64,000 bases of DNA, taken from NCBI RefSeq assembly GCF_029854705.2, contig NZ_CP139035.1, forward strand, positions 1,240,001 through 1,304,000, in the 5' to 3' direction. Below the pieces are notes generated by a model. It did no database searches and was not told the origin of the DNA. It saw only the letters and a list, made by a program, of their open reading frames with translations. A program made the translations under genes and the position numbers. Within the stretch, counting starts at the first letter, position 1, and every line of letters begins with the position of its first letter. Shown here in pieces: positions 47,996-56,372 of this stretch. The stretch is from Akkermansia sp. N21116 (lineage in GTDB: Bacteria > Verrucomicrobiota > Verrucomicrobiia > Verrucomicrobiales > Akkermansiaceae).

Positions 47996-49087
47996 TCAAA
48001 ACAATTTGCGGCAATAAGGTTCCACCGCCTTCATGCGCGAAGAACAAAGCCGGACGGCTGCGTCGCGCTCTTCATTTGTTTTGAAGATATAAAGCGCATA
48101 TCCTCCGAAACCTCCGCCAAGATATTTTTGTGCAATGGATCCGGAAATTCCCGGGAGTTCCTTCATTCCCTCCGATAATTGGACGCTATGATAAAGAGCG
48201 ACTCCGGCAGCCAGTTCGTCAATGCTGCGTTCCATGACTCCGGCTCGTGCGATGAAAGACGATTGGGCGATTCGGTTATAATCGCGCTGTGAATCGGCCA
48301 TGGAGGGAGTATCGTGGCTGGAACCCGTATAATAAATGGCTAATTTTCCTTGAAGGAAATCTCCCGTACTCTTCAGATCCAGGACAGGAGCAGGCCCGGA
48401 ACGCCAAACGCAAAGCCCGGTTTCGGAAATGACAGCCGGATCCTGCCAGCCTACGCCTAGGTCCAGTTCCGATTGCACGGAATCTCTTCCCTGCAGCATC
48501 GCCCAGGCACCGCTTCCTCCCAGACCGGAACGCAGCTCATACGGCCAATCCGCTAACGATACAAAAGGAGTAATTGCGCAATTCACGATATAGGCACCCT
48601 CGCGAGCGTGTCGGGGCACATCCAGCCAGCCTCCCGCGAAATCGACGCGTAGCGGCACGACGTTCGGTGCCTTGATGCGATTGACCAGCATCGTTGTCGA
48701 AACCGGCTCAAACTTTGGCGGAGTCTTCGGCAACACCATGTACTGTGCTCCAACACGGGCGCACAATTCTCGCTTGATATCACCGTACAAATCATCCTCC
48801 GTCACAACCAGAAGATCCGGCTTTTCACGCAGAAATTCCTCTTCGAAATCAAGCCCTTTCTTCAATCCTGTTCCAATGAGCACTTGGTCGACCATGCGCA
48901 GACTCTCCAAAAGAACTTTCTTATGCTCATCAGGAATCGAAGGTTTGCGACGCTTATGGTGCCAAAGCACTTTCTCCGAGGCAAACGACACAATCAGATA
49001 GTCCCCCAATGCCCTGACCTCTTCAAAAAATTGAATATGCCCTGCGTGGAGAATATCGTAACATCCTGAGACAAAGATTTTTTTCAT
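47996..49087 (-). CDS. Nucleotidyltransferase-GHMP kinase fusion protein
   Basis: The start at 49087 (MKKIFVSGCYDILHAGH) defines a 363-residue protein with two enzyme-like halves. Residues 1-135 are a cytidylyltransferase-fold domain with HAGH at 14-17 and the C-terminal STTMLVNRI, as in RfaE/HldE C-domains. Residues 143-363 look like a short GHMP kinase: VPLRVDFAGGWLDVP, the ATP loop SGLGGSGA near 187-194, and KYLGGGFGGYALYIF near the C-terminus, as in heptose and fucose kinases. HldE joins the same type of transferase to a PfkB-type kinase; here the kinase family and domain order differ. It probably makes a nucleotide-activated sugar for the adjacent glycan locus. Confidence 0.8.
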   Translation of the reverse strand: MKKIFVSGCYDILHAGHIQFFEEVRALGDYLIVSFASEKVLWHHKRRKPSIPDEHKKVLLESLRMVDQVLIGTGLKKGLDFEEEFLREKPDLLVVTEDDLYGDIKRELCARVGAQYMVLPKTPPKFEPVSTTMLVNRIKAPNVVPLRVDFAGGWLDVPRHAREGAYIVNCAITPFVSLADWPYELRSGLGGSGAWAMLQGRDSVQSELDLGVGWQDPAVISETGLCVWRSGPAPVLDLKSTGDFLQGKLAIYYTGSSHDTPSMADSQRDYNRIAQSSFIARAGVMERSIDELAAGVALYHSVQLSEGMKELPGISGSIAQKYLGGGFGGYALYIFKTNEERDAAVRLCSSRMKAVEPYCRKLF

Positions 49088-49214
49088 TACATTAAAGATG
49101 GATTGATATATTTCAGTGATTTTCTTAAAATGAAATAACGGGGTTGCTGCGCTTTTTTCTTCATGAAAATTACAGATTATCGTGCATGTAATAATAAGCA
49201 ATTATTGAATATAA

Positions 49215-50120
49215 CTATATTATTATGTTATATTTTTCATGAAGATGATGGATTATTTTTTGTTTGTCATTCCCGCAGGCTTTCTTGATTTCATACACTT
49301 TTGCATCCACAAGCGTACGGTACCACCAGCCTTGAAGGAAATGCCATAGGAAACCTTCTTTTCCTTCGGTAAAACCGAACCGCAAGAAGTAACGGTAGCA
49401 GAAATATGCAAATGATCGCCAGAATAGCGGCTGTCTGGCATATTTATGTTTTTTCATCCGCTTGACCTGAGCCTGTCGGCTTATGTTCTTGTTCCCATCC
49501 GTTTCAGCTGCTCCGGTCAAGTCCAATTCGATATCCAATAAATCCACTGCCTCTCGTATGGCATAGTTCACATGCTTGTGGCAGAACCATGTAAGATCAT
49601 TCAGGTTATGGTCGCAGAAATCGTGATGAAATTCTATCGCGTGTCCTTCCTGGAGCTGTATGTGTTCATCCATCAGACGTTGTTCGCACATCCCCTTGCC
49701 GTTGCGGAATAGGCGCAACAGTTTCACTGGATAGATGCCACGTCTCATCCATTTGTCCATAAAGATGTGACGACGGTTGAAAATGACGCCTGTTACCTCT
49801 TCCGGCAATTCGGGAAGTTTGCTTTGCAGTTCTTCTATCAATTCAGGCATCAAGTATTCGTCCGCATCCAGGCGGAGTACCCATTTGGTACGAATGGGTG
49901 CATTCTGTAACCCCCAGTTGAATTGTTTGGCATGATTGTTTTCCCACTTGTTTTGCAGGATGTGTACGTTTCTGTATTCCGATGCTATATTAATCGTCTT
50001 ATCTGTTGAAAAGCTATCGATAATAAAAATATCTGTGGCAAGAGGAAGAATATTTTCCAAACAACGGCGGATGTGTATTTCTTCGTTGTATGTGAGGATG
50101 ATGATTGATAAATCTAACAT
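49215..50120 (-). CDS. Glycosyltransferase family 2 (WaaE-like)
   Basis: A 301-residue GT-A fold glycosyltransferase. It begins LDLSIIILTYNEEIHIRRCL and has the metal-binding DADEYL in VLRLDADEYLMPEL and the IDSFSTDKT motif. The whole protein resembles LPS core GT2 enzymes of the WaaE/KdtX group (KWENNHAKQFNWGL, FNRRHIFMDKWMRRGIYPVK). Sugar donor unknown. It is cytoplasmic and membrane-associated. Base composition is more AT-rich than genes left of 49.1 kb. It lies 63 bp after the acetyltransferase gene and 127 bp before the nucleotidyltransferase fusion. Confidence 0.9.
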   Translation of the reverse strand: MLDLSIIILTYNEEIHIRRCLENILPLATDIFIIDSFSTDKTINIASEYRNVHILQNKWENNHAKQFNWGLQNAPIRTKWVLRLDADEYLMPELIEELQSKLPELPEEVTGVIFNRRHIFMDKWMRRGIYPVKLLRLFRNGKGMCEQRLMDEHIQLQEGHAIEFHHDFCDHNLNDLTWFCHKHVNYAIREAVDLLDIELDLTGAAETDGNKNISRQAQVKRMKKHKYARQPLFWRSFAYFCYRYFLRFGFTEGKEGFLWHFLQGWWYRTLVDAKVYEIKKACGNDKQKIIHHLHEKYNIII

Positions 50121-50183
50121 AAGGTTTGCAATGAGTTATGCCGCAAAATGTGAAACGCGGCGTTTATAATATCGTGAATTTAT

Positions 50184-50735
50184 TTATGCCTTAATAATTC
50201 GTTTCTTGATCAACCAGGCCGGATTGCCGCCTACGACAGACCAAGGGTCTACATCCTTGTATACCGAAGCCGTAGCGCCTACAACTGCCCCTTGCCCTAT
50301 GGTCACGCCCATGCCGACAAAGGCTCTTGCACCGATCCACGCCTGGTCTTCTATCACGATAGGAGCGGTAATCAGCGGATTCAGTGGGTCGGTAATGTCG
50401 TGGCTCGCCGTACACAGGTAAGCTCCTTGCGATACAGTCGTGTTCGCTTCGATTCGTATCGGAGCCACATTGTAACAGTCCACATCCGAAGCCAGACAGC
50501 TATACTCCTCCATCTCCAAATTGGCGGGATAATATATCTTTGCCGAGGAATAAACCACGGCAGTAGAATGAATCTTAGCGCCAAACAAGCGGAGTAGAAA
50601 ACGTTTCCACCCACTTCCAACCGAGCGAGGCAACCACCGTGCGCACAATGTCCACACTATGCCCCAAAGCATTCTAATTATCTGGTGCTTACGACTCAGA
50701 TTATTGTGGTATTTCGACAAATCGACTTTATTCAT
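50184..50735 (-). CDS. Hexapeptide-repeat acetyltransferase, WcaF-like
   Basis: The start at 50735 (MNKVDLSKYHNNLSRKHQ) gives 183 residues and overlaps the upstream GT stop by 8 bp. The left-handed beta-helix repeats are clear (SAKIYYPANLEMEEYSCL, VNPI-like turns, IEDQAWIGARAFVGMGVTIG) and end in VVGGNPAWLIKKRII, the usual 'GnPAk.ik.R' tail. The N-terminal segment and length fit the colanic-acid-type WcaF acetyltransferases that O-acetylate a repeat-unit sugar. Co-transcribed with GT4 upstream and GT2 downstream. Confidence 0.88.
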   Translation of the reverse strand: MNKVDLSKYHNNLSRKHQIIRMLWGIVWTLCARWLPRSVGSGWKRFLLRLFGAKIHSTAVVYSSAKIYYPANLEMEEYSCLASDVDCYNVAPIRIEANTTVSQGAYLCTASHDITDPLNPLITAPIVIEDQAWIGARAFVGMGVTIGQGAVVGATASVYKDVDPWSVVGGNPAWLIKKRIIKA

Positions 50736-51876
50736 AAACGAAATCGGGTTTAGAAGATCCACCTGACAGCCAGCCATACAGTTTACTCATCTGCCGCGCC
50801 ACTACAGGAGCCGTGTATTTTTCCTGTACAAGCTGCTGTCCCCTTTCACCCATGGAAAGCAGTTCCGGGACAGGCATCTTGAGCACCTGTTGCATGACCT
50901 GGGAGATGTTTTCCGGAGTGCGGTCGAGCCACCAGCCGCATTTCTCCGTGTTGAGTTCTTCCCATGGAGTACCGAGACTCGCCATCACAGGAGTTCCCAC
51001 CGACAGTGCCTCGGTCACAATCATGCCGAAGTTCTCGAAGTCGCTCGGTACGAAAAGGCAGGACAACTGCGCCAATTGCTCATACTTGTCCCTGCCGTTG
51101 ACAAAACCGCAAAATTGAACACGATTTTCCAATCCAAGTCGTTTTGTTTCGCTACGCAGAAACTGTTCGTACTCATCATCCCCCTTGCCCATGATCACCA
51201 ATTCGCACTCCTGCGGATGAGGAAGCTCCACTAGCCCATAAAGAAGATTTTCAATCTTCTTTATGGGATGTAGTCGCCCGAGGAAGCCGAACTTCCTCAA
51301 ACGACTACATCCCATAAAGGACGATTTTGCAACTGCAATTTCTTTTAAATAACCAGGCCGGCTGGCCGGGTTGGGGATAACTGCTATAGCGCCACGGTAT
51401 CCAAATTGGCGCACATGCTCCATTTCAGCCTTGCAAGTCACATGAAGGCAATCGGCACGATTGATGTCTTTGCGAAAACAAAGCTGAATCAGAGGCCACT
51501 TCTTCCAGTAGGAGCGTTTCAGTGCGGCAGGATAAAGCATTCCATGCGGCGTGATGATGTAAGGCTTATGCTTACGTCTTGCCACCGAGCAGGTCATATG
51601 GTTGCAATACATCCACAGCCCGTTGGTGTGGTAAAGGTCATACTCATGGTTCTGGAGGTACTGGGCAATACCCTTTGAATATCCGTATGGAGTTATCGCA
51701 TCATTGGGCAATACTTTAATCCAATCCTCACCATGCCCCATCAAGTTATCGGACTGAACAGACATCAAGTCCACATTGCATCCTATCTGGTGCATTGCCG
51801 AAAGCAAATCGTAAGTACAGGTCGAGGTACCACCGCTATATGAATCGAAACCGGCGATTGTTTGAAGGATCTTCAT
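50728..51876 (-). CDS. Glycosyltransferase family 4
   Basis: The start at 51876 (MKILQTIAGFDSYSGGTSTC) gives 382 residues of GT-B fold. Elements: acceptor-domain N-terminus with the GG loop, HTNGLWMYCNHMT, ITPHGMLYPAALKRSYWKK and the donor-domain KFGFLGRLHPIKKIENLL. The nucleotide-sugar signature is FVPSDFENFGMIVTEALSVGTPVMA, with the EX7E glutamates. The start codon overlaps the stop of the truncated acyltransferase remnant (ATGA). The segment 51235-51319, encoding about residues 186-214, contains two overlapping perfect palindromes (see separate entry), which is very unusual inside a coding region. Confidence 0.92.
   Translation of the reverse strand: MKILQTIAGFDSYSGGTSTCTYDLLSAMHQIGCNVDLMSVQSDNLMGHGEDWIKVLPNDAITPYGYSKGIAQYLQNHEYDLYHTNGLWMYCNHMTCSVARRKHKPYIITPHGMLYPAALKRSYWKKWPLIQLCFRKDINRADCLHVTCKAEMEHVRQFGYRGAIAVIPNPASRPGYLKEIAVAKSSFMGCSRLRKFGFLGRLHPIKKIENLLYGLVELPHPQECELVIMGKGDDEYEQFLRSETKRLGLENRVQFCGFVNGRDKYEQLAQLSCLFVPSDFENFGMIVTEALSVGTPVMASLGTPWEELNTEKCGWWLDRTPENISQVMQQVLKMPVPELLSMGERGQQLVQEKYTAPVVARQMSKLYGWLSGGSSKPDFVYE
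51235..51319. repeat. Two overlapping palindromes inside a GT4 gene
   Basis: Three segments form mutually exclusive stems. Arm 1 (51235-51249) pairs perfectly over 15 bp with 51253-51267. The segment 51259-51276 pairs perfectly over 18 bp with 51302-51319; this second hairpin also has an inner 7-bp stem (51280-51286 with 51292-51298). The 9-mer CCCATAAAG occurs at 51235 and 51311 and in inverse at 51259. Because 51259-51267 is shared, only one full hairpin can form at a time. The reading frame stays open throughout and the encoded residues still fit the GT4 fold. Confidence 0.9.
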
Positions 51877-52052
51877 CGTTCCAATGCGTTTTTTATCTCT
51901 TCTTCCTCTTTGTCGAAACAACGATAAATACCTGTCTTTATCAATTTGGCCGGTGAACCGGCAATCAGGCTATATTGTGGAAAGTTGTAATGTTTGTTAT
52001 ACAAGCTGTTGGATGCTACAATGGTATAGTTTGGAGTTACTGTGCTTTTCAT
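51873..52052 (-). pseudogene. C-terminal remnant of a hexapeptide acyltransferase
   Basis: A 59-codon frame from the ATG at 52052 to the TGA at 51873-51875. It encodes KSTVTPNYTIVASNSLYNK, then YSLIAGSPAKLIKTGIYR and an acidic tail. This is exactly the end of a left-handed beta-helix acyltransferase ('v.pnytivasnSlv.k...liaGsPAKlik'). The N-terminal two-thirds are missing; an in-frame TAA lies 12 bases upstream of the ATG, so no longer frame exists. The stop overlaps the start of the following GT4 (ATGA), as expected of a formerly intact operon gene. It marks the left edge of the AT-rich cassette. Confidence 0.82.
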
Positions 52053-52107
52053 AATATTCAGGTGTTATGCCTAGTTAATCGTTTTTATCAATAGATTTAT
52101 GTAGGAA

Positions 52108-52872
52108 TTAACATAGGTTTGACACAATGTGTGAATGAATAGTTATATGAAATTTCCTTGCAAAAATTCTTTCAGAATTAATAATTATCAACACATCATC
52201 ATTATCATAAATTTTTTAAAGTGTGGTTCAAATAATAGTCTGGACAAACACATTATCACAACAATATGTTCTTTTGAAGAACGATAAGCCACAATCTTCT
52301 TTGTCTAAAATCAGACGAAGGCACTCGTTGGTGATGTTGATCCATTGTGCACCTTTTTTAAACTCAATTCCTATAGGAATCTTCTTGGGGAACAGATTGA
52401 TAATCGGCTCAAAAGCATTTCTCATCAGATGAAAGAATTCTCTAATAATCCAGATTTTGTGCCTGAAATATTGTGTGAACAGATGGTATTTTGTGCATCT
52501 TTCAGGTGCAGCCCTGCCGTATCCTACAAACTTGTTTCCTCTATTCTTCTCAAAGAAATCTTGAATGTAGTCATTGATTTTTATGGGCATAGTATCTTTC
52601 GATATAAGGTGATAATAATCATATGGTTTATTATTAAAATCAGCCCTGAAAAGGTTATACTCTGCTCTTATTTGAGAAACATTTTCCCATGTTACGCTCG
52701 CTCGTTTTTCGATATAGTAAAGTTTTGACTTGACTAAGCCAAGAATAACTATATCCCTTATCTTCTTGTCAAGATGGGCATAAATGTCGTTCCTTTCATC
52801 GTCCAATAAATCAAGCAGCAACTGGAGCTGTAAGAAATTATGATGAGCTAGAATCAGATAGGCAAATTTCAT
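52108..52872 (-). pseudogene. Core-2/I-branching-type glycosyltransferase (GT14), broken near C-terminus
   Basis: The first 214 codons (52872 to 52228) are a GT14-like enzyme: MKFAYLILAHHNFLQLQLLL, YAHLDKKIRD, YDYYHLISKDTMPIK, FKKGAQWINITNECL. The frame stops at TGA 52228-52230 just after CDNVFVQTII, where intact relatives continue for about 80 residues. A second in-frame stop lies at 52216-52218. Past it the same frame encodes INSERIFARKFHITIH, which resembles the family's C-terminal 'nSd.lFARKFde' segment. The intervening stretch is shorter than in relatives. An internal deletion plus stop codons is the simplest reading, so the enzyme is probably inactive. It is at the left end of the AT-rich block. 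Confidence 0.75.
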
Positions 52873-52878
52873 ATGATA

Positions 52879-53952
52879 TTATAAAGAATTAATGCGATAA
52901 AAAAAATCTTGCATTTTATTTGCGACCACTTCCGGTGTTTGTGTATTTGATATATTATATCGGGCGGTCTTGCCCAATCGCTCTCGCAGATTCTCACTAT
53001 TTAAGAGTTCTTCTATAGAGTCAGCTAATGACTTGACATCATTTGGGGGAACGAGAAGTCCGTCTGTCTTATCTGATATGATGTCGGGGATTCCGCCTGT
53101 TTTACAGGCTACAACCGGAAGTCCAGCCGCTTTTGCTTCAAGCAAGTTAAATGGTGACATTTCAATAAGAGAAGGTGATACATAAATGTCATACGACGGC
53201 AAGAGATTTAGTAAAACAGAATTTTCAATTCTCCCCCGAAAAGAAATATAATCATCTAGATTGTATCGCTTAATATATGCTTCTATCTGACTTTTGTAGC
53301 CTTCGTCCATAAAATCTCCAATAAAATCTACATGTAACACAAAATGTTTTTCAATAAGTATTTTAACGGCTTCAACAAGAATTAGTTGTCCCTTTTGTGG
53401 ATAGATAACCGCTGTATAGATAAGTTGTGGTACATCGTTTAGTGCATAGCTGTTCTTTATAGGAAATACATCGTACTCGATGGTATTTGGTTGCAGCAAC
53501 AGACGTTGAGGATTTAGTCCATTATTAATCAAATGTTGATACACAAATGAAGCAAGGGCGACATAACCGTCAGTACATAATTTTACAGCAAAGGCAAATT
53601 GACGTATTCGTTTGGGGGCAGTCCAGGAATAGGAACTGTGAGACGTAGAGATGAGTAACGGTCTTTTTGCCTTGAATGCCGTTGCAAAGCGTGCCGCTAT
53701 CATGGAATATTTGTCATTGCTGAACACAATATCCGGTGTAAATTCTTTTAACCAGTTCTGTAACTCCCTTGTTCGCTTTGGTATGGAACGCGCATTACGG
53801 ATGTCCGTCATACTTTCTATAACTGTGAATTTGGTATTCCTGCTGTATTTGCGGCATAACTCGATATTTTTGTCTATTACCATTGTGACTGTTGCAAAAT
53901 GACAGAACACATTTGCTATTTTCGAATTTTGCCCAATGATTAGAATTTTCAT
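52879..53952 (-). CDS. Glycosyltransferase family 4
   Basis: A 357-residue GT-B fold enzyme. The N-terminal domain is atypical in sequence (MKILIIGQNSKIANVFCHFA). The donor domain is classical: LIYTAVIYPQKGQLILVEAV, FRGRIENSVLLNLLPSYDIY and VSPSLIEMSPFNLLEAKAAGLPVVACKTG with a conserved EX7E-like pattern. Strongly AT-rich codon use. Its start overlaps the upstream GT stop by 4 bp (ATGA), and it ends 6 bp before the GT14 pseudogene, so all are one operon. Sugar specificity unknown. Confidence 0.9.
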   Translation of the reverse strand: MKILIIGQNSKIANVFCHFATVTMVIDKNIELCRKYSRNTKFTVIESMTDIRNARSIPKRTRELQNWLKEFTPDIVFSNDKYSMIAARFATAFKAKRPLLISTSHSSYSWTAPKRIRQFAFAVKLCTDGYVALASFVYQHLINNGLNPQRLLLQPNTIEYDVFPIKNSYALNDVPQLIYTAVIYPQKGQLILVEAVKILIEKHFVLHVDFIGDFMDEGYKSQIEAYIKRYNLDDYISFRGRIENSVLLNLLPSYDIYVSPSLIEMSPFNLLEAKAAGLPVVACKTGGIPDIISDKTDGLLVPPNDVKSLADSIEELLNSENLRERLGKTARYNISNTQTPEVVANKMQDFFYRINSL

Positions 53953-55034
53953 GCTTTAATGCGATTAAAAAGAGATAAATAACTGTTTGCACAATACGAT
54001 ATAGTGTATCTATTAGCGTCGAACAACGCCTGTTCCTTAATTGCCATAATAACTTGATCTGGAAAATGAAGAACTTTTTTTATTGTCTTGTATATGTCCT
54101 GTTTCTCTTGTGTGGCTATGATAAAGCCGTTTCGCCCATCATTTACCACATCGACACATCCTCCTACAGGAGTTACAATAGGAATGCACCCGACAGATAA
54201 AGCTTCAAGTAAACTTATTGGCAATCCCTCAAAATATGAAGCCAGAACAAAGTAGTTTCCATGCCGCATGTAATCTACTGGATTAGACACTTCACCTATG
54301 TAGTGGATACGCTGGGAGGTCATGTCCTTTATCTGTTGAGCGTATTGCTTATCGGCATCTCTGCCGATAATAACAAGAGCGATATCTTCGCCCTCATCGA
54401 CCAATTGTTTTACAGCCTGTGCCACAGCCAATTCATTTTTTACAGGAGATAGAGCTGCAGCCATAATAAGTAATTTAGTGTTAGGTGTTGTTTGGTATTG
54501 TTTCAATGAAAAGCCATGTGTCGGAGTATGCTTGGGTACCCCATTATATATCACAGTTGTTGATATCGAACTCCCATATAATTGATGGAAAGAGGCATCT
54601 GACTGATGCGATATTGTAATAGGATATACTTTCTTTGACTTGAAAAGTACACGACGTATGAAACGGTGAATGCCTGATGCTTCACGATAAGCATCGTTGT
54701 GGATAGTGGCATAGCAACGGCACAAATTCCTTATTGCCGGCAGTAAGGCGTAAGCAATAGTATTGACATGGAAGTGTGCTATATCATATTCACCTTCCAT
54801 GATGAAGTCATATAAACGATACATTAGTTTAACATCAAAACCTCTTGATTTGGGAATGTATGCTAACGTGATGGAAGGATCGAGTTTGTTTAGCAGGAAA
54901 CTGTTTTCACTGTCATAAAAAGTTAGCAATGTGATGCTTGTTTCATTGTGGCGGCACATTTCATTGCATAGATTTACGAGGAAAACTTCAGCTCCCCCTG
55001 CTTGTAGATTTGGAATTATTTCTAAAATTTTCAT
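53949..55034 (-). CDS. Glycosyltransferase family 4
   Basis: The start at 55034 (MKILEIIPNLQAGGAEVFLV) gives 361 residues; the frame is open to 55061. The QAGGAEVF loop of GT4 acceptor domains, CYATIHNDAYREASG, LIMAAALSPVKNELAVAQAV and the donor site LASYFEGLPISLLEALSVGCIPIVTPVGG are clear, with the EX7E glutamates E275-like and E283-like in the last segment. AT-rich; 20 bp from the polymerase gene upstream and overlapping the next GT by 4 bp. Confidence 0.92.
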   Translation of the reverse strand: MKILEIIPNLQAGGAEVFLVNLCNEMCRHNETSITLLTFYDSENSFLLNKLDPSITLAYIPKSRGFDVKLMYRLYDFIMEGEYDIAHFHVNTIAYALLPAIRNLCRCYATIHNDAYREASGIHRFIRRVLFKSKKVYPITISHQSDASFHQLYGSSISTTVIYNGVPKHTPTHGFSLKQYQTTPNTKLLIMAAALSPVKNELAVAQAVKQLVDEGEDIALVIIGRDADKQYAQQIKDMTSQRIHYIGEVSNPVDYMRHGNYFVLASYFEGLPISLLEALSVGCIPIVTPVGGCVDVVNDGRNGFIIATQEKQDIYKTIKKVLHFPDQVIMAIKEQALFDANRYTISYCANSYLSLFNRIKA

Positions 55035-55054
55035 TATATTATTAACTTTATAAA

Positions 55055-56329
55055 TCACCAAAGAATACCTTTCCCTATGAGATAGGGTAAGGGCGCATAA
55101 AACAAATCAGGATGAGTATTGACTGATAATGCTCCACCAAGAATATAGCCATATCGCGTAAATATAGCCCAACTATATGCACCTAATAAGCATAAAAGTA
55201 TTTTGGGACAATTGGGGTAGACTGCCTTAAACCACAAGAAAATTGTAAAAATTTGAGTAAAGTAGAAATAACGCTCGCCCAATACAGGTATTAAATGCAA
55301 CAAGTTTGAAATAAAGAAAAAAAACAGAAGGAATGGATATAATCGTTTAGATGTATCATTGATTTCACTATCTTTATTCTTGAATCGTTTTATGATGTAA
55401 ATTAACATTACGCCATACATAATTTTCCCAGCAAAAACGAAACTTGTCCCTACCCACCAGAAGCCAGATCTTCCAGAGCCTGCCAAATTAGAGTATGCTT
55501 CATCTGTATTATGATATGTTGACCAGCGATATAATGAAGGCGGCAAAAATTGAGACAAATCAACTTGCCGGAAAATGTCAGTGGTAAAGAACATAAGCGG
55601 CAATGTACATACCGCACACCATTGCAGTATGATTGATTTTTTAGGTATGAACAGATAAATCACAATTATGATGACGTATAGCCATAATGCCGAATGGATG
55701 AGTGGGGCAAACAATATAGGAAACAAGAGAAAAATATTGTTCCGATTACTGCATAGATAATGCAACGTACAAACAATGCATAGCCAAAAACCTGTCGTGA
55801 ATCGTGGATTTTGAACAGTGAATATATCTCGCGGAAATATGAACAAAAAAAGAACAATAATACCCATCAATGTTCCAGCCTTGAACTTACTATCATCAGT
55901 AATAAGTTTGAGCGATTTTAATTGGAAATACGCTACTGGTATTGAACAAACAAGAAAATAGAAATGATAATTATTTGTAAATTGCTTAACAAACCATGTT
56001 ACAATTATTTCATAAATTTCCTTGGGAGCTTCTCTGCTAAAAGTGAAATACGCACAAACCTGCCTAAGCATTTCGTCCGTTGTTATTTTCATGTTCAGAA
56101 AACGCTGATATATACCAATGAAATCATCGTATTTATTCGACAATGAAACAGGCGCCATATGCCAGCAAATGAGCAAACTAAAAAGGAAAAATATGGCATA
56201 CGATTTCCGTTCATTGGCGTACTGTAAGGAATATAAGCAAGCCCCAAATGGCCAGACAATGAAAAAGAAGAGAAAGTAGGAGAATGGCCGATGCGAACTC
56301 CTGTCGTATTTAAGATAGTGCTCCCTCAT
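55055..56329 (-). CDS. EpsG/Wzy-type polysaccharide polymerase
   Basis: A 424-residue integral membrane protein with about 10-12 hydrophobic segments, many aromatic residues and a long extracytoplasmic loop, consistent with an EpsG-family O-unit polymerase. Family-like features are the early SNKYDDFIGIYQRFLNM, the FPRDIFTVQNPRFTTGFWLC helix start and the late GERYFYFTQIF motif. It would join repeat units flipped by Wzx in the periplasm. Such polymerases are very divergent, so the call rests on topology, context and these short motifs. It is strongly AT-rich. Confidence 0.82.
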   Translation of the reverse strand: MREHYLKYDRSSHRPFSYFLFFFIVWPFGACLYSLQYANERKSYAIFFLFSLLICWHMAPVSLSNKYDDFIGIYQRFLNMKITTDEMLRQVCAYFTFSREAPKEIYEIIVTWFVKQFTNNYHFYFLVCSIPVAYFQLKSLKLITDDSKFKAGTLMGIIVLFLFIFPRDIFTVQNPRFTTGFWLCIVCTLHYLCSNRNNIFLLFPILFAPLIHSALWLYVIIIVIYLFIPKKSIILQWCAVCTLPLMFFTTDIFRQVDLSQFLPPSLYRWSTYHNTDEAYSNLAGSGRSGFWWVGTSFVFAGKIMYGVMLIYIIKRFKNKDSEINDTSKRLYPFLLFFFFISNLLHLIPVLGERYFYFTQIFTIFLWFKAVYPNCPKILLCLLGAYSWAIFTRYGYILGGALSVNTHPDLFYAPLPYLIGKGILW

Positions 56330-56372
56330 ATTGAAAATGTGTCAATTTTATTTTCAAGCAATTTTTACCTAT

